Source: Agapetus fuscipes
Lineage: Eukaryota; Arthropoda; Insecta; Trichoptera; Glossosomatidae
NCBI GenBank assembly: GCA_951799405.1
Contig: OX637351.1
Span: 7,534,251 to 7,598,250 of the forward strand
Direction: 5' to 3'
DNA: 64,000 nucleotides
The translations under genes were made by a program, and so were the position numbers. The stretch's first letter is position 1, and each line of letters opens with the position of its first letter. Positions 55,376 to 64,000 of this stretch are shown here, one piece after another. The notes under the pieces were generated by a model, which worked only from the letters and a program-made list of their open reading frames with translations, did no database searches and was not told the origin of the DNA.

Positions 55376-55615
55376 ATCTAATCTAATCTAAGTTGCAAAG
55401 ATATGTTACATTGGAGATTCACATCACACGCATTTTCACAAGCAGACACGTACAAGTTCGCGCTTGCACATGCCGCATGTGAACCTACAACATAAAAACC
55501 CAAATCTCAAATGGACATACACCCTGAAACTTTTGCCGCACTTCCCTGAAACAGGGGTGACATTTGCAAACTGAACCATCTTTACAGCGTACCAACCTAT
55601 AAGTCAAGGAACATA
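55375..55615 (-). repeat. LINE family 2 3' UTR copy, tail to tail with the previous
   Basis: The minus strand begins CTTGACTTATAGGTTGGTAC and ends CTTAGATTAGATTAGATC, abutting the tail of the plus-strand LINE at 55,375. Confidence 0.75.
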
Positions 55616-56280
55616 CACGACTAGTGTCAAAAAAATGTATTCAATCATAAAAAAATATATATTCAATAAACGAAATTTACTTCTTTCTCGAATAGAATCA
55701 ATATTTTTGTCGATCCAGCTCTGCCCACAATTGATTTTTCTTGTTCAAACAAATTCACAATTTAAACACAATTTGTATCATCACTTATATATGTGTACAC
55801 ATTTTATTGCTTCTTTCAATCATTTTAATGTGTTATTTCACAACCAACCTAAAATAATTAAGCACTCATATATTTTAAGCACATTTTTTAAAAATAAAGT
55901 AAAAAAATATTTACAAATGTTTTTATTATGGTTATTTTTAGTGTTATATAAAAGTTTACGAAATAAATTTACTTAAGAACCCTCCACATAAAGCAAAAGC
56001 ATTTTTTATTTAGATGTATTTATTTTTTATTTTATATTCATTTTAGATGACCCATAAAAATGTTAATATGATGGAAAAATGTTGACAACACAAAAAAACA
56101 GTCCACGTTATGTCATTTTTTGTCTTTATCTATATAATCTAAAGTTGCAAAGGTATACTACATTTAAGATTCATATCAATCGCGTTCCCATAAACCGACA
56201 CGTATAAGTTCGCGCTTACACAATACACATGTCAAATGTGTACTTACAACATAAAACCCGATTCTTAATTGAACTGAAGA
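55616..56280. other. AT-rich stretch with a UTR scrap
   Basis: The open frame at 55,635-55,976 is Phe/Leu/Ile/Lys-rich with no motif. 56,135-56,275 is a decayed minus-strand LINE family 2 UTR (AAAGTTGCAAAGGTATACTA). Confidence 0.45.
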
Positions 56281-56284
56281 TAAT

Positions 56285-56655
56285 GCAAGAATCTGTAATG
56301 TTGGCGGCTAGGGTTTATTAAATTGGAATTTGTTTTCTGTTTTAGTTTTGATGTCCATATATATTATTATTTATTGATTTAAAAAAAAAAAATTTGTCGT
56401 GTATGTTCCTTGACTTATAGTTTGGTATGCGGCTGACCAACCATGCCAATGTCACCCCTGTCTCAGGGAAGGACGGCAAGAGTTGCAGGGTGTATGTCCA
56501 TATGAGATTCACTTTTTATGTTGTAGGTTCACATGCGGCATGTGCAAGCGCGAACTTGTACGTGTCTGGTTGTGAAAATGCATGTAATGTGAATCTCCAA
56601 TGTAACATATCTTTGCAACTTAGTGCAACTTAGATTAGATTAGATTAGATTAAAC
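56285..56655 (+). repeat. LINE family 2 copy, ORF end and 3' UTR
   Basis: Starts at ATCTGTAATGTTGGCGGCTA (last ORF codons), then the UTR with a 20-bp deletion around ACCAACCATGCCAATGTCAC, tail AGATTAGATTAGATTAGATT. Confidence 0.75.
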
Positions 56656-56929
56656 GAAAATCATTACCGCATCACACAAAAAAAATTACAGCGAATTCTT
56701 TAGCCGTTTCTTACATCGTTTTATATGTTTTTAAAATGAAATATTTCAAATGTAAAACAAGAATTGATGCAAAAAAATTCACAGCAAGTTTTTAAGGAAT
56801 TTTTAATAAACTATGTCTTTCTTTTTTAGTCGAAAACCTTTGATCATAATCTACATTTTTAAAACAAATTAATATTCAACTGAACTAAAACCGTGTTAAC
56901 ATTTCAAAGGAAAATACTTAGACTGTAAT

Positions 56930-57065
56930 CATACCTGATGATGACCTACTAGGTCGAAAACGCGTTTGTAATTTGTTTTAAAGATTTTCATCTTTCTAAA
57001 TAAATTTTAGTGAAAATAAACAGTGTTTTCTTTGAATTCCTTCAAAAATTATAAATTAAAGAAAA
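56930..57065 (+). repeat. repeat shared with 4,785-4,935, hammerhead-like core
   Basis: CCTGATGATGACCTACTAGG then TCGAAAACGCGTTTGTAATT. The core is the same as at 4.8 kb, with ACGCGT in place of ACGT after GAAA. See the finding on this motif. Confidence 0.5.
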
Positions 57066-57124
57066 TACTTAAGTTTCCGTGAAATCACAACACTGTAAAT
57101 TTTCACAATATTTTCAGTCTTGAA

Positions 57125-57425
57125 ACCATCTGTAACTGTAACTGTAACTCTGTCGCACATTCCGCTAGGAGTGGCCAGAGCCTCTGCAGATTTGCCTGCA
57201 TTTTGTACTATCCTTGCATACCTCTTTCTATTCATTCATATCCATCACTCATTTCATACATTTCCTTCTATTACATTCGCTTTACACATCCAATTCTTTC
57301 ACAATTTCACCAATCTGAATCAGCCATACTTTTCTCAGTTTTCCTTTTCCTCTTTTCACTTCCGCATTTTCTCTGTATATACACACTTTTTATGTCTTTC
57401 CCATTGTCCAAATGTAATTAAAATT
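57125..57425 (-). pseudogene. LINE family 1 3' end
   Basis: At the left CTGTAACTGTAACTGTAACT (hexamer tail on the minus strand GTTACA), then CGCTAGGAGTGGCCAGAGCC; the minus frame holds decayed EIVKEW, CKGRK and VERMND-type code. 57,425-57,730 beyond it is AT-rich with no feature. Confidence 0.65.
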
Positions 57426-57744
57426 ATTCATCATAAATAAGGAAAGACTTGTTTTTTGCATTGAAATAAATGAAAATATATCAAAGTATAATTATTGTTA
57501 AATAGCTTGATTATTGTATTTTTTTTTAATTCAAAATGGATTATACACATTATTTTATAAAGTAAAACACTTCACATACAAAAATATTCTTTTCTTGGTT
57601 TTTCGTATCAATTTTCATTACCAAATTTCACACAGCATAACACATCACATCGCAATAATTTTTAAACCAAATTGTTCGTTTTTTTTTTGACTTTCTGAGG
57701 GTAGGTTCAATTCAAAAGGTATATGGTTCAGTGTCCCAGTTATT

Positions 57745-57960
57745 TGGGCGTGTGGCTCACTGGGCAGGGTGTCGCCCACCCCCGGCGATGGCTAGCGACT
57801 GGCTGGGAGCTGAAGGAGAGGGTAGAGGATCGATTCCGAACTGCGCACTGGGCTCCAGTTATATAATAATATTATTATATAGATGGGTAGGAACTCAGTC
57901 TTCGTATATGAAAACGTATTATGTGAATCGAGTCCTTGGATAAAGTATGGAAAAACTAAC
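57745..57960 (+). repeat. third tRNA-headed SINE (C)
   Basis: GGGCGTGTGGCTCACTGGGC carries a box A-like sequence and GAGGATCGATTCC a box B-like one about 60 bases on, but the middle does not fold as a normal anticodon arm. A GC-rich island in AT-rich DNA. This is the only copy in the window, so the family is unproven. Confidence 0.4.
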
Positions 57961-57964
57961 TAAT

Positions 57965-58930
57965 ATTTTTGTTTAAAAAGACTCTTATGTATTTGTATTG
58001 TTACGGAATTAGGGTTCAAAAGTCTTTCAAATTAAAATACACAGGTCTTCTTATACAGTTGTTTATTTTACACTTTTAAATAATTTATTTTCACAAAGCT
58101 TTCTCGACTATTCCACTTGGTTTCTGTTCACTGATCAAGTTAGTTCTATGTGTTTGTAAATCTCGTATGATACTGCTGGCCCTGCAAGCCACTCGCACCC
58201 TTCTTATACTCTTTAAAACAGTACAATCTAGACCTATATTTGCTAGACAGTTCCAGAAAGGCATAGCAATTATTATTTCTCGATGCTTCACGTATTTTAT
58301 TCAATGATTCCTACCCACACAATACAATACAGAATTCCTATAACTAATACCTACTTATTTTAAATATTTATATTTCATATTTACATAACAGTATATTAAC
58401 ACTGTGAAAATTCTAATTGTTTTTTTTATATTTTTTTGGAATCAAGTTCCAATGATAGCAATGTTTACTTTCACCAATTATTAATTTATTTAAATTAATA
58501 TATTATTTATGAACGTTTTCGATTAGATTATATATATTTGTGTTTTCTTACTTTCTTGCAATCCCGAAGGGTCAAAAGAAAGTATTGTTTTGGGGTATTT
58601 ATTTTAAGGCGCCTTTACCCTAAATCTGCCGTTTTTGTTTCTTACACTTTATGGTCTTAGCAAAGTAGTCACAGTAATGAAAAAACTCAAGCATGTTTAT
58701 TAATTTTTTATTTTAATTATAAAGTTTGAACAAAATATTTAACTTAAGAATTGCCACCACAAAAAAATATTTAAAAAAAACTCATTTGTTCACATATTTA
58801 GTGTTTTTTTCGTGTGTGCTCTATTTTGTATATATATTTTTTTTAATTGCAGAACTATACATTGTTTGGTGCCGTATCTGAACATTTTTTTATAATGTCA
58901 ATAGTTTTTGGGTAAATATGAAAAATAGAG
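57965..58930. other. AT-rich flank, nothing recognised
   Basis: No terminal repeats, tRNA-like boxes or coding pattern. 58,385-58,410 (ATATTAACACTGTGAAAATT) resembles 4,770-4,795, part of the repeat around the hammerhead-like core. Confidence 0.45.
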
Positions 58931-59910
58931 CCCACATGCGGCATGTTCATGCGCGAACTCATACGTGTCTGCTTGTGAAAAAGCATAAAATGTGAATCCT
59001 TACGATTTTAATTAAACGTATTCCCACAAGCATATACGTTTTAAGTTCGCGCTTAAACATGACGCATGTGGACCTACAATATAAAAACCCAATTTCAAAT
59101 GAACATAAGCGCTGCAACTCTTGCCGACCTTCCATGAAACAGGGGTGACATTGGCAAAGTGAACCATTTTTTTCAGTATGGGTGGTCAGCCGCATACCAA
59201 CATATAAGTCAAGGAACGCAACCTTAGTAAAATTGTTAGTAACCTTACTGTATACAAGCACATTTCGTTTTTTTTTTGGATTATTGTAACATTTAAAACA
59301 CATTCTTTGTATTTTGTACGAAACGTTGCGTGTTAGATTTTCGGATCGCGTGCCCGAGGTTTTGGACCGCTGCCCGAAAAAATAATTATTGCCAGTGGTC
59401 GTAAATAATTGAGAAATGAAATGGAAACGTTTGTTTTACCCGATGACATAAATAATAGCAAAAAATCAATACATACCTATTTGATTTTGAAGTATTTTTT
59501 GCAGATACCTAGACTTAAAGGTTCGTATGAGGCTGACCACCCATGGTGTAAAAAAATGGTTCACTTTGCCGATGTCATCCCTGTTGCAGGGAAGGTCGGC
59601 AAAAGTTGCTGGGCCTATGCTCATTTGAGGTTTTGTTTTAATTTGTTAGTAGGTACACATTCAGCATTTGTAAGCGCGAACTTAAGCATGTCTGTTTGTG
59701 GGCATGCATTTGATATGAGTTTTGAATGTTTATATATCCTTGCAACTTAGATTATACACTATACTTACAAGTTAAAACCAAACCTCAAATGAACATTAAC
59801 TCTGCAACTTTTGCCGACCGTCTCTGAAACAGGGTTGACATTGGAAAAGTGAACCAATTTTTACAGTATGGGTGGTCAGCCTCATACCAGCCTATAAGTC
59901 AAGGAATACA
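58930..59910. repeat. cluster of LINE family 2 3' UTR copies
   Basis: 58,930-59,000 plus (part), 59,000-59,218 minus, 59,515-59,760 plus, 59,760-59,908 minus. Twice a plus copy meets a minus copy tail to tail. 59,220-59,510 between them has no feature. Confidence 0.7.
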
Positions 59911-59997
59911 AATAATAACATTCAGGTATAAACAGGTTAACAATAAAATTTTCGATAGAATCGTCAATAGGTTTAAAAAAAACAAAACATAAAAATT

Positions 59998-60176
59998 ATA
60001 AATGATAAAAGAAAAACAGTTTTGTTTTCGATTACATGAGTATATTTTTATATACCACAACCGGTTTCGCAAACATCCGTTCGCATGATGCGAACGGATG
60101 TTTGCGAAACCGGTTGTGGTATATAAAAATATACTCATGTAATCGAAAACAAAACTGTTTTTCTTTTATCATTTAT
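59998..60176. repeat. perfect 179-bp palindrome
   Basis: Two 89-base arms meet at a single base (G at 60,087): ...CATCCGTTCGCAT G ATGCGAACGGATG... I compared the arms base by base and found no mismatch, from ATAAATGATAAAAG on the left to CTTTTATCATTTAT on the right. No target duplication is evident. The arms are AT-rich outside and GC-richer in the centre. Confidence 0.95.
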
Positions 60177-60234
60177 GATGAACGATTACAAAGTTAATGC
60201 CTCTACAATCAATAAAATCATAAAAATTATTATT

Positions 60235-60430
60235 AAATATGCCGCCAACATTACAGATAAGCCGCCATTTCTTCCTGTCCTTGCATTCTTCTTTCATTTC
60301 ATCCAGAGTCATAAACTTCTTCATACAAGCTCTCCTTTTATTATGACTCTGGATATCCCATTCATTCGCTAATTCAGAAATTTGATCCATCCATACCTTT
60401 CTCGGTCTTCCTGTACCTCTATACATTTTG
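60235..60430 (-). pseudogene. LINE family 2 ORF2 C terminus, minus strand
   Basis: Encodes GTGRPRKVWMDQISELANEW, DIQSHNKRRACMKKFMTLDE and MKEECKDRKKWRLICNVGG then runs on without the usual stop. It has no 3' UTR; the palindrome begins 60 bases further. Confidence 0.75.
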
Positions 60431-60842
60431 AGTGGTAAATAAACTTTTCATTTTAAATGTAAAGAAATGTAAACATAAAAGGAAGTAAACAAATTTCACT
60501 GTCTGCATATAAACAGGTCACCAAGAAAATTAATATTTACCTCAAGGGGTCAACGGGCTTACACAGTAATTATTTCCGACCCCTAAATGACCCTATCTGT
60601 GGACTCTATCAGCATGAAATGACCTCTATCTTGGAGTCCATCGGCGGAAGCAGTCCAAGCCGTGACGCGTCCCAAGCTGTCAACCGACGCGGTCATAATT
60701 TTTAGTTATTTATATTTACTCTAGCCCTTTCTGTACGGTGACATTTGTGAGGCGTTTGAAGCAATGCCGGGTTGATAAGATAATTATCTAATTGTGCCAT
60801 TTCAGAAAACAGTGAATAGACCATACTGTTGCAAGTAAGTAA

Positions 60843-61535
60843 GTAAAGTCCATACTGTTGAAATGGACTTTCTAAGAAGTATGATTGGGGAAAAAAGGAG
60901 TGATAAGGTGAGAAATGATCCTGTAAGAGAAGAATGTGGTGCAAGAGAAAGTGTGAAAGATGATTAAAAGAAGTTTGTTCAGATGGTTTGGGCATATGGA
61001 GAGAATGAATGATGAAAGACTGTCGAAGAAAGTATATGTTGCAAGAATATTTGGATGTCGTGGTAGAGGAAGACCGAGAAAGGTATGGATGGATCAAATT
61101 GATGAAATAGCGAATGAATGGGATATCCACAGTCATAATAAAAGGAGAGTTTGTGTGAAGAAGGCTATGACTCTGGATGAAATAAAAGAAGTATGTAAGG
61201 ACAGAAGGAAATGGCGGTTGATCTGCAATGATGGCGGCTAGGACCAGGGTTTTTTTAATAGCATTTTGTATTATGTTTAAGTTTTGATGTCCATACATAT
61301 TATTATTTGTTGATTTTAAAAAAAATATTTGTTGTGTACTTATATGTTCCTTGACTTGTAGGTTTGTATGCGGCTGACCACCTATGCTGTAGAAAATTGT
61401 TCACTTTTCCAATATCACTCCTGTTTCAGGGAAGGTCGGTAAGAGTTGCAGGGTGTGTGTTCATTTGAAATCTTGAATACTGCAAATACACATAACCTGA
61501 ATCTATAATGTTACAACTTAGATTAGATTAGGCAA
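60843..61535 (+). pseudogene. LINE family 2, ORF2 end plus 3' UTR
   Basis: TVEMDFLRSMIGEKRSDKV, then after a frameshift MIKRSLFRWFGHMERMNDER, LSKKVYVARIFGCRGRGRPR, KVWMDQIDEIANEWDIHSHN and CKDRRKWRLICNDGG-stop at 61,241. The UTR is shortened and ends CAACTTAGATTAGATTAG. Confidence 0.8.
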
Positions 61536-61950
61536 GTGTCCACTCTTTCACTCCAACATATATCTGTCAAATAAACGTTACGCTGATTTGTTATTTTCAA
61601 ATATAATTAAAAATTAGGTCCTAAATCATGCCGCACATATAAAATGGACAATTCCGGCATTGCATTATCACAATTGTGGGAACAGCCGTTAACACACTCG
61701 GAGTTCTGATAATTACTGTAAGAAACCAGTCTAATATACTTAATCTTATAGAACCATCAGCTCAGGGTTTAAGACCATACGCGTGACAAAGCGATATGGA
61801 CAGCCCCAACACACCCTAACGTACGCAGTGACCTCGAAAATAGGGTAATTTCACTGTTGTTTTCAAGCGACATCCGTGAGCCACTTCAAAGCCTGGAAGT
61901 TAGCAATTCTTGAGCGACTTTATTAACATTTTCCTCATAAGCTCGACAGC
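61536..61950. other. stretch with no recognised feature
   Basis: Mixed composition, no protein-like frame and no inverted ends found. Confidence 0.4.
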
Positions 61951-61951
61951 T

Positions 61952-62120
61952 CAGGGCTGGAAGTCTCATCAACACGGTAATTCTTACCTTCCAAATATTG
62001 GTAATATTTGTGTGAAGACCTGTCAATCCAAAATGGCCGCAAGTGAACAGCTGATTAGTCTTCATACAAATATTACTGATTTTCGGTAGGTAAGAATTAC
62101 CGTGGTGATGAGACTTCCTG
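61952..62120. mobile_element. palindromic MITE, family M1 (copy 3)
   Basis: CAGGGCTGGAAGTCTCATCA at 61,952 pairs with GGTGATGAGACTTCCTG at 62,104-62,120; central loop AATGGCCGCAAGTGAACAGC. The last few bases of the right end are replaced by LINE sequence. Confidence 0.75.
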
Positions 62121-62124
62121 GCAT

Positions 62125-62530
62125 GGAGGGATGGACGCTCACGCAGGCACTGGAGAAAAGAATTGAATCGTTCGAGATGTGTCTATACCGAAAAATGCTT
62201 CGGAGCCTTTGGCGTGATCGAGTCACCAATGAAGAAGTCCTCCAAAGAATGCGCACTACGAAGGAGCTTCTGCCAACCATTAAGCAGAGAAAACCGATGT
62301 ACTTCGGTCACATTTTGAGAAGTGAGAAATACCATCTTATCATACAGGGTAAGATTGAGCGGAGAAGATCTCAGGACGCCCAAGGATATCGTGGCTGAAA
62401 AACCTGCGACAGTGGTTCGGCTGAAGCAAGTCCCTGTTTCGAGCCGCAGCATCCAAAGTCAAAATAGCCATGATGATCGCAGGTCTTCGATAGAAGAGGT
62501 GCAAGAAGAAGAAGAACTACAACATATTCT
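62125..62530 (+). pseudogene. RTE-like LINE, C-terminal tail
   Basis: LEKRIESFEMCLYRKMLRSL, WRDRVTNEEVLQRMRTTKEL, LPTIKQRKPMYFGHILRSEK, then a frameshift and SGRPRISWLKNLRQWFG-like text with KVKIAMMIAGLR following. The pattern 'kR..aFEmwcyRrmLri.W.d.vtNeeVL.Rm' is typical of RTE-type LINEs that lack RNase H. Same family as 7,430 and 21,310. Confidence 0.75.
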
Positions 62531-62534
62531 TCAA

Positions 62535-62925
62535 GTAAACCCCAGACTGTATACCTTTCTGATGAGCGTGATATCAATTAGGTCAGCCGAGGGGCTGCCG
62601 TACTTCATGCTAACATAATAATTAATAATTAACGTTGCCTGTGAGACTACGGGGTGGAACGGTCACTTATTGCAAGGAACAAAACGACCTATCCGACACT
62701 AGACACTGCACCTTTGTAAGGATAAAACATTGCGTCACAGGTCAAAAGAAGCAATTTAATGCAAGAAAGTCGCTCGAAATAGGGCGCCTGTAAAGAGCTG
62801 GTCACATAATTAAAATGGACCACGCAAACCCCACTAAACGCTTGACACTCTCAGCTCTACAAGGCCAATTGAGGCCAGCGGTGGAAGTCTCGACAACCTT
62901 CGATAGACATCACACTTTTTTTTAA
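62535..62925. other. stretch with a MITE M2 end only
   Basis: 62,880-62,920 (GCGGTGGAAGTCTCGACAAC) is the M2 terminal region. The rest is not recognised. Confidence 0.45.
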
Positions 62926-62927
62926 AG

Positions 62928-63795
62928 TAATCCTGTGAGGGAAACTCCCTATATATCAGATACTCTAGGGGTCTATGACACTTGTTGTAGTGCCGCAGAG
63001 GTGTTTAAGAGCTTGGTCGTCACTACAAAGCGCCAATACTTAACCAAGACCCAGTTACTGTAAGGCTGAGTAGACCTTTAGTGACTGGACATTGGTAAAG
63101 GAATATGAATTTTTCACCCAGCGAAGAGCGTTTTTAAAAATATAAATGGTATTTTTTTTTTTTTTTTTTTTTGTGTCCTGCCGGGATTAGAACTAATGAT
63201 GCCACGAATATTCGGCAACTATTCGGTATTCGGCCTATTCGGCCACTTTTTTGCTATTCGGTATTCGGCCGAATAGTGCGTACTATTCGGCCGAATACCG
63301 AATAGCAAATCATGTAAAAAAAGACACGTTATTTTACTCAAAAATTATCTATTTATTTCCAAATTACAACATTTTAGTACTTAAAATTAATCAGTGGTAA
63401 GTTGTGATGGATAAAAACAAGTTTTTAGCATTTTCTGGTAGCAACCGATTGCGCTTTTCATCTTAAACGTTACCAGCCTCAGAAAATAACCTCTCACTAT
63501 AAACGCTACTTCCAGGCGAAGAAAGATAAACTTTTGCAAATTTCGAAAGGTTCGGGTATTGTTTTTCGTTTGCTGACCACCACTTGTAAGGATCGGCCTT
63601 CCGATCTAGGCGAACTGTTTTCAAATAAAAATCCAACTCGTTTGCCACAGCATTCTTCTCCGAAGCGCCGAATATTCGGCGGCCGAATATTCGGCGCTTC
63701 GGCCGACAGCGTTGCCGAATATTCGGTATTCGGTATTCGGCCAATTCACTATTCGTGGCATCTCTAATTAGAACCCACAACCTTTCATTTATTCA
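62928..63795 (-). repeat. SINE-A split by the hAT insertion
   Basis: The minus-strand SINE-A body runs 62,928-63,193 and its 5' part resumes at 63,775 (GAACCCACAACCTTTCATTT). The element at 63,194-63,766 sits inside the box B sequence. Confidence 0.72.
63194..63766 (-). mobile_element. hAT transposon remnant, 573 bp, with 8-bp target duplication
   Basis: Flanked on both sides by ATTAGAAC (63,186-63,193 and 63,767-63,774), the 8-bp duplication typical of hAT. Ends: TAATGATGCCACGAATA and inverse TATTCGTGGCATCTCTA, imperfect at positions 3-4. Minus-strand code (63,463-63,660) reads KTVRLDRKADPYKWWSANEK, QYPNLSKFAKVYLSSPGSSV and YSERLFSEAGNV-stop: the hAT C-terminal dimerisation domain (D..kWW..n...yP.L...a..yL..p..Sv.sERlFS.ag). 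The catalytic N-terminal two-thirds is missing. Many TTCGG/CCGAA units near both ends are likely subterminal transposase sites. Confidence 0.9.
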
Positions 63796-63797
63796 TT

Positions 63798-64000
63798 CTC
63801 TCAGGCGAGGCCTCCCGGCCAAGCTTGAACATCAGGTGATCCCGCCGCCGCCGGATGGACGCCTGACGCAGCGTGTCAGGGACTCGGTTCGCGACGCTAT
63901 ATACGCACAGTGGCAAAGGTACTGGGACGTCACATCGTGTGACAAGGTCATCTACTCCTTTTTTCCGTCGATCAGGGAGCGCATGGCTGCGCGGTGGCTC
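63798..64000 (+). pseudogene. non-LTR element ORF2 C-terminal region, runs off the edge
   Basis: The plus frame LRRGLPAKLEHQVIPPPPDG, RLTQRVRDSVRDAIYAQWQR, YWDVTSCDKVIYSFFPSIRE and RMAARWL is open to the window end. GC-rich with protein-like composition. It is similar in style to the region after the RNase H domain of R1/Jockey-type LINEs; the clade is a guess, and it could also be host code. Confidence 0.4.

Overview
This window looks like nuclear DNA from an arthropod, most likely an insect. The reasons are AT-rich introns around short GC-rich exons with canonical GT-AG junctions, many non-LTR retrotransposon fragments, tRNA-derived SINEs, MITEs, and a hAT and a Harbinger-like DNA transposon. 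No operon, ribosome binding site or other bacterial feature was seen. The order of insect cannot be settled from the sequence alone.

The window holds one recognisable host gene. It lies on the minus strand and runs from about 39,877 down to at least 1,488, both ends open. I could place 16 coding exons whose splice phases join without a break: 39684-39877, 36410-36575, 35868-36053, 34056-34341, 27368-27592, 26305-26463, 25019-25228, 23962-24075, 22854-23064, 21701-21854, 20661-21159 (or 20235-21159), 5729-5869, 5317-5469, 3760-4726, 2085-2302 and 1488-1558. The product carries a PDZ domain, then a RhoGEF (DH) domain and a PH domain, then a long Ser/Pro-rich, probably disordered tail. It is therefore a Rho-family guanine-nucleotide exchange factor. 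Drosophila PsGEF-type proteins are the first family I would compare, but I cannot confirm that here. Exon 11 appears to have two uses: read through to a TGA at 20,237-20,235 (short form, 942 codons in the window), or spliced at an internal GTAAGT donor (20,660) to five more exons (long form, at least 1,317 codons).

Everything else is intron or upstream flank filled with repeats. The main kinds are: (1) LINE family 1, whose best copy is at 47,173-48,887 and ends in a GTTACA-type hexamer tail; (2) LINE family 2, whose ORF ends at about 55,034 and whose roughly 300-bp 3' UTR with an ATTAGATT-type tail is scattered dozens of times in both orientations; (3) CR1-like and RTE-like LINE tails; (4) two tRNA-headed SINEs, A and B, that also occur as a fused A+B dimer; (5) palindromic MITEs; (6) a 573-bp hAT remnant with an 8-bp target duplication, inserted inside a SINE; (7) LTR-like fragments with duplicated promoter segments; (8) a 19-copy array of a 102-bp unit that is itself a piece of LINE coding sequence, with a second 4-copy array 25 kb away.

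No complete autonomous transposon was found. From 39,878 to 64,000 no further exon of the RhoGEF gene was recognised, so its 5' end is probably outside the window or behind a very long intron. All functional statements rest on reading translated sequence by eye; no database search was possible.
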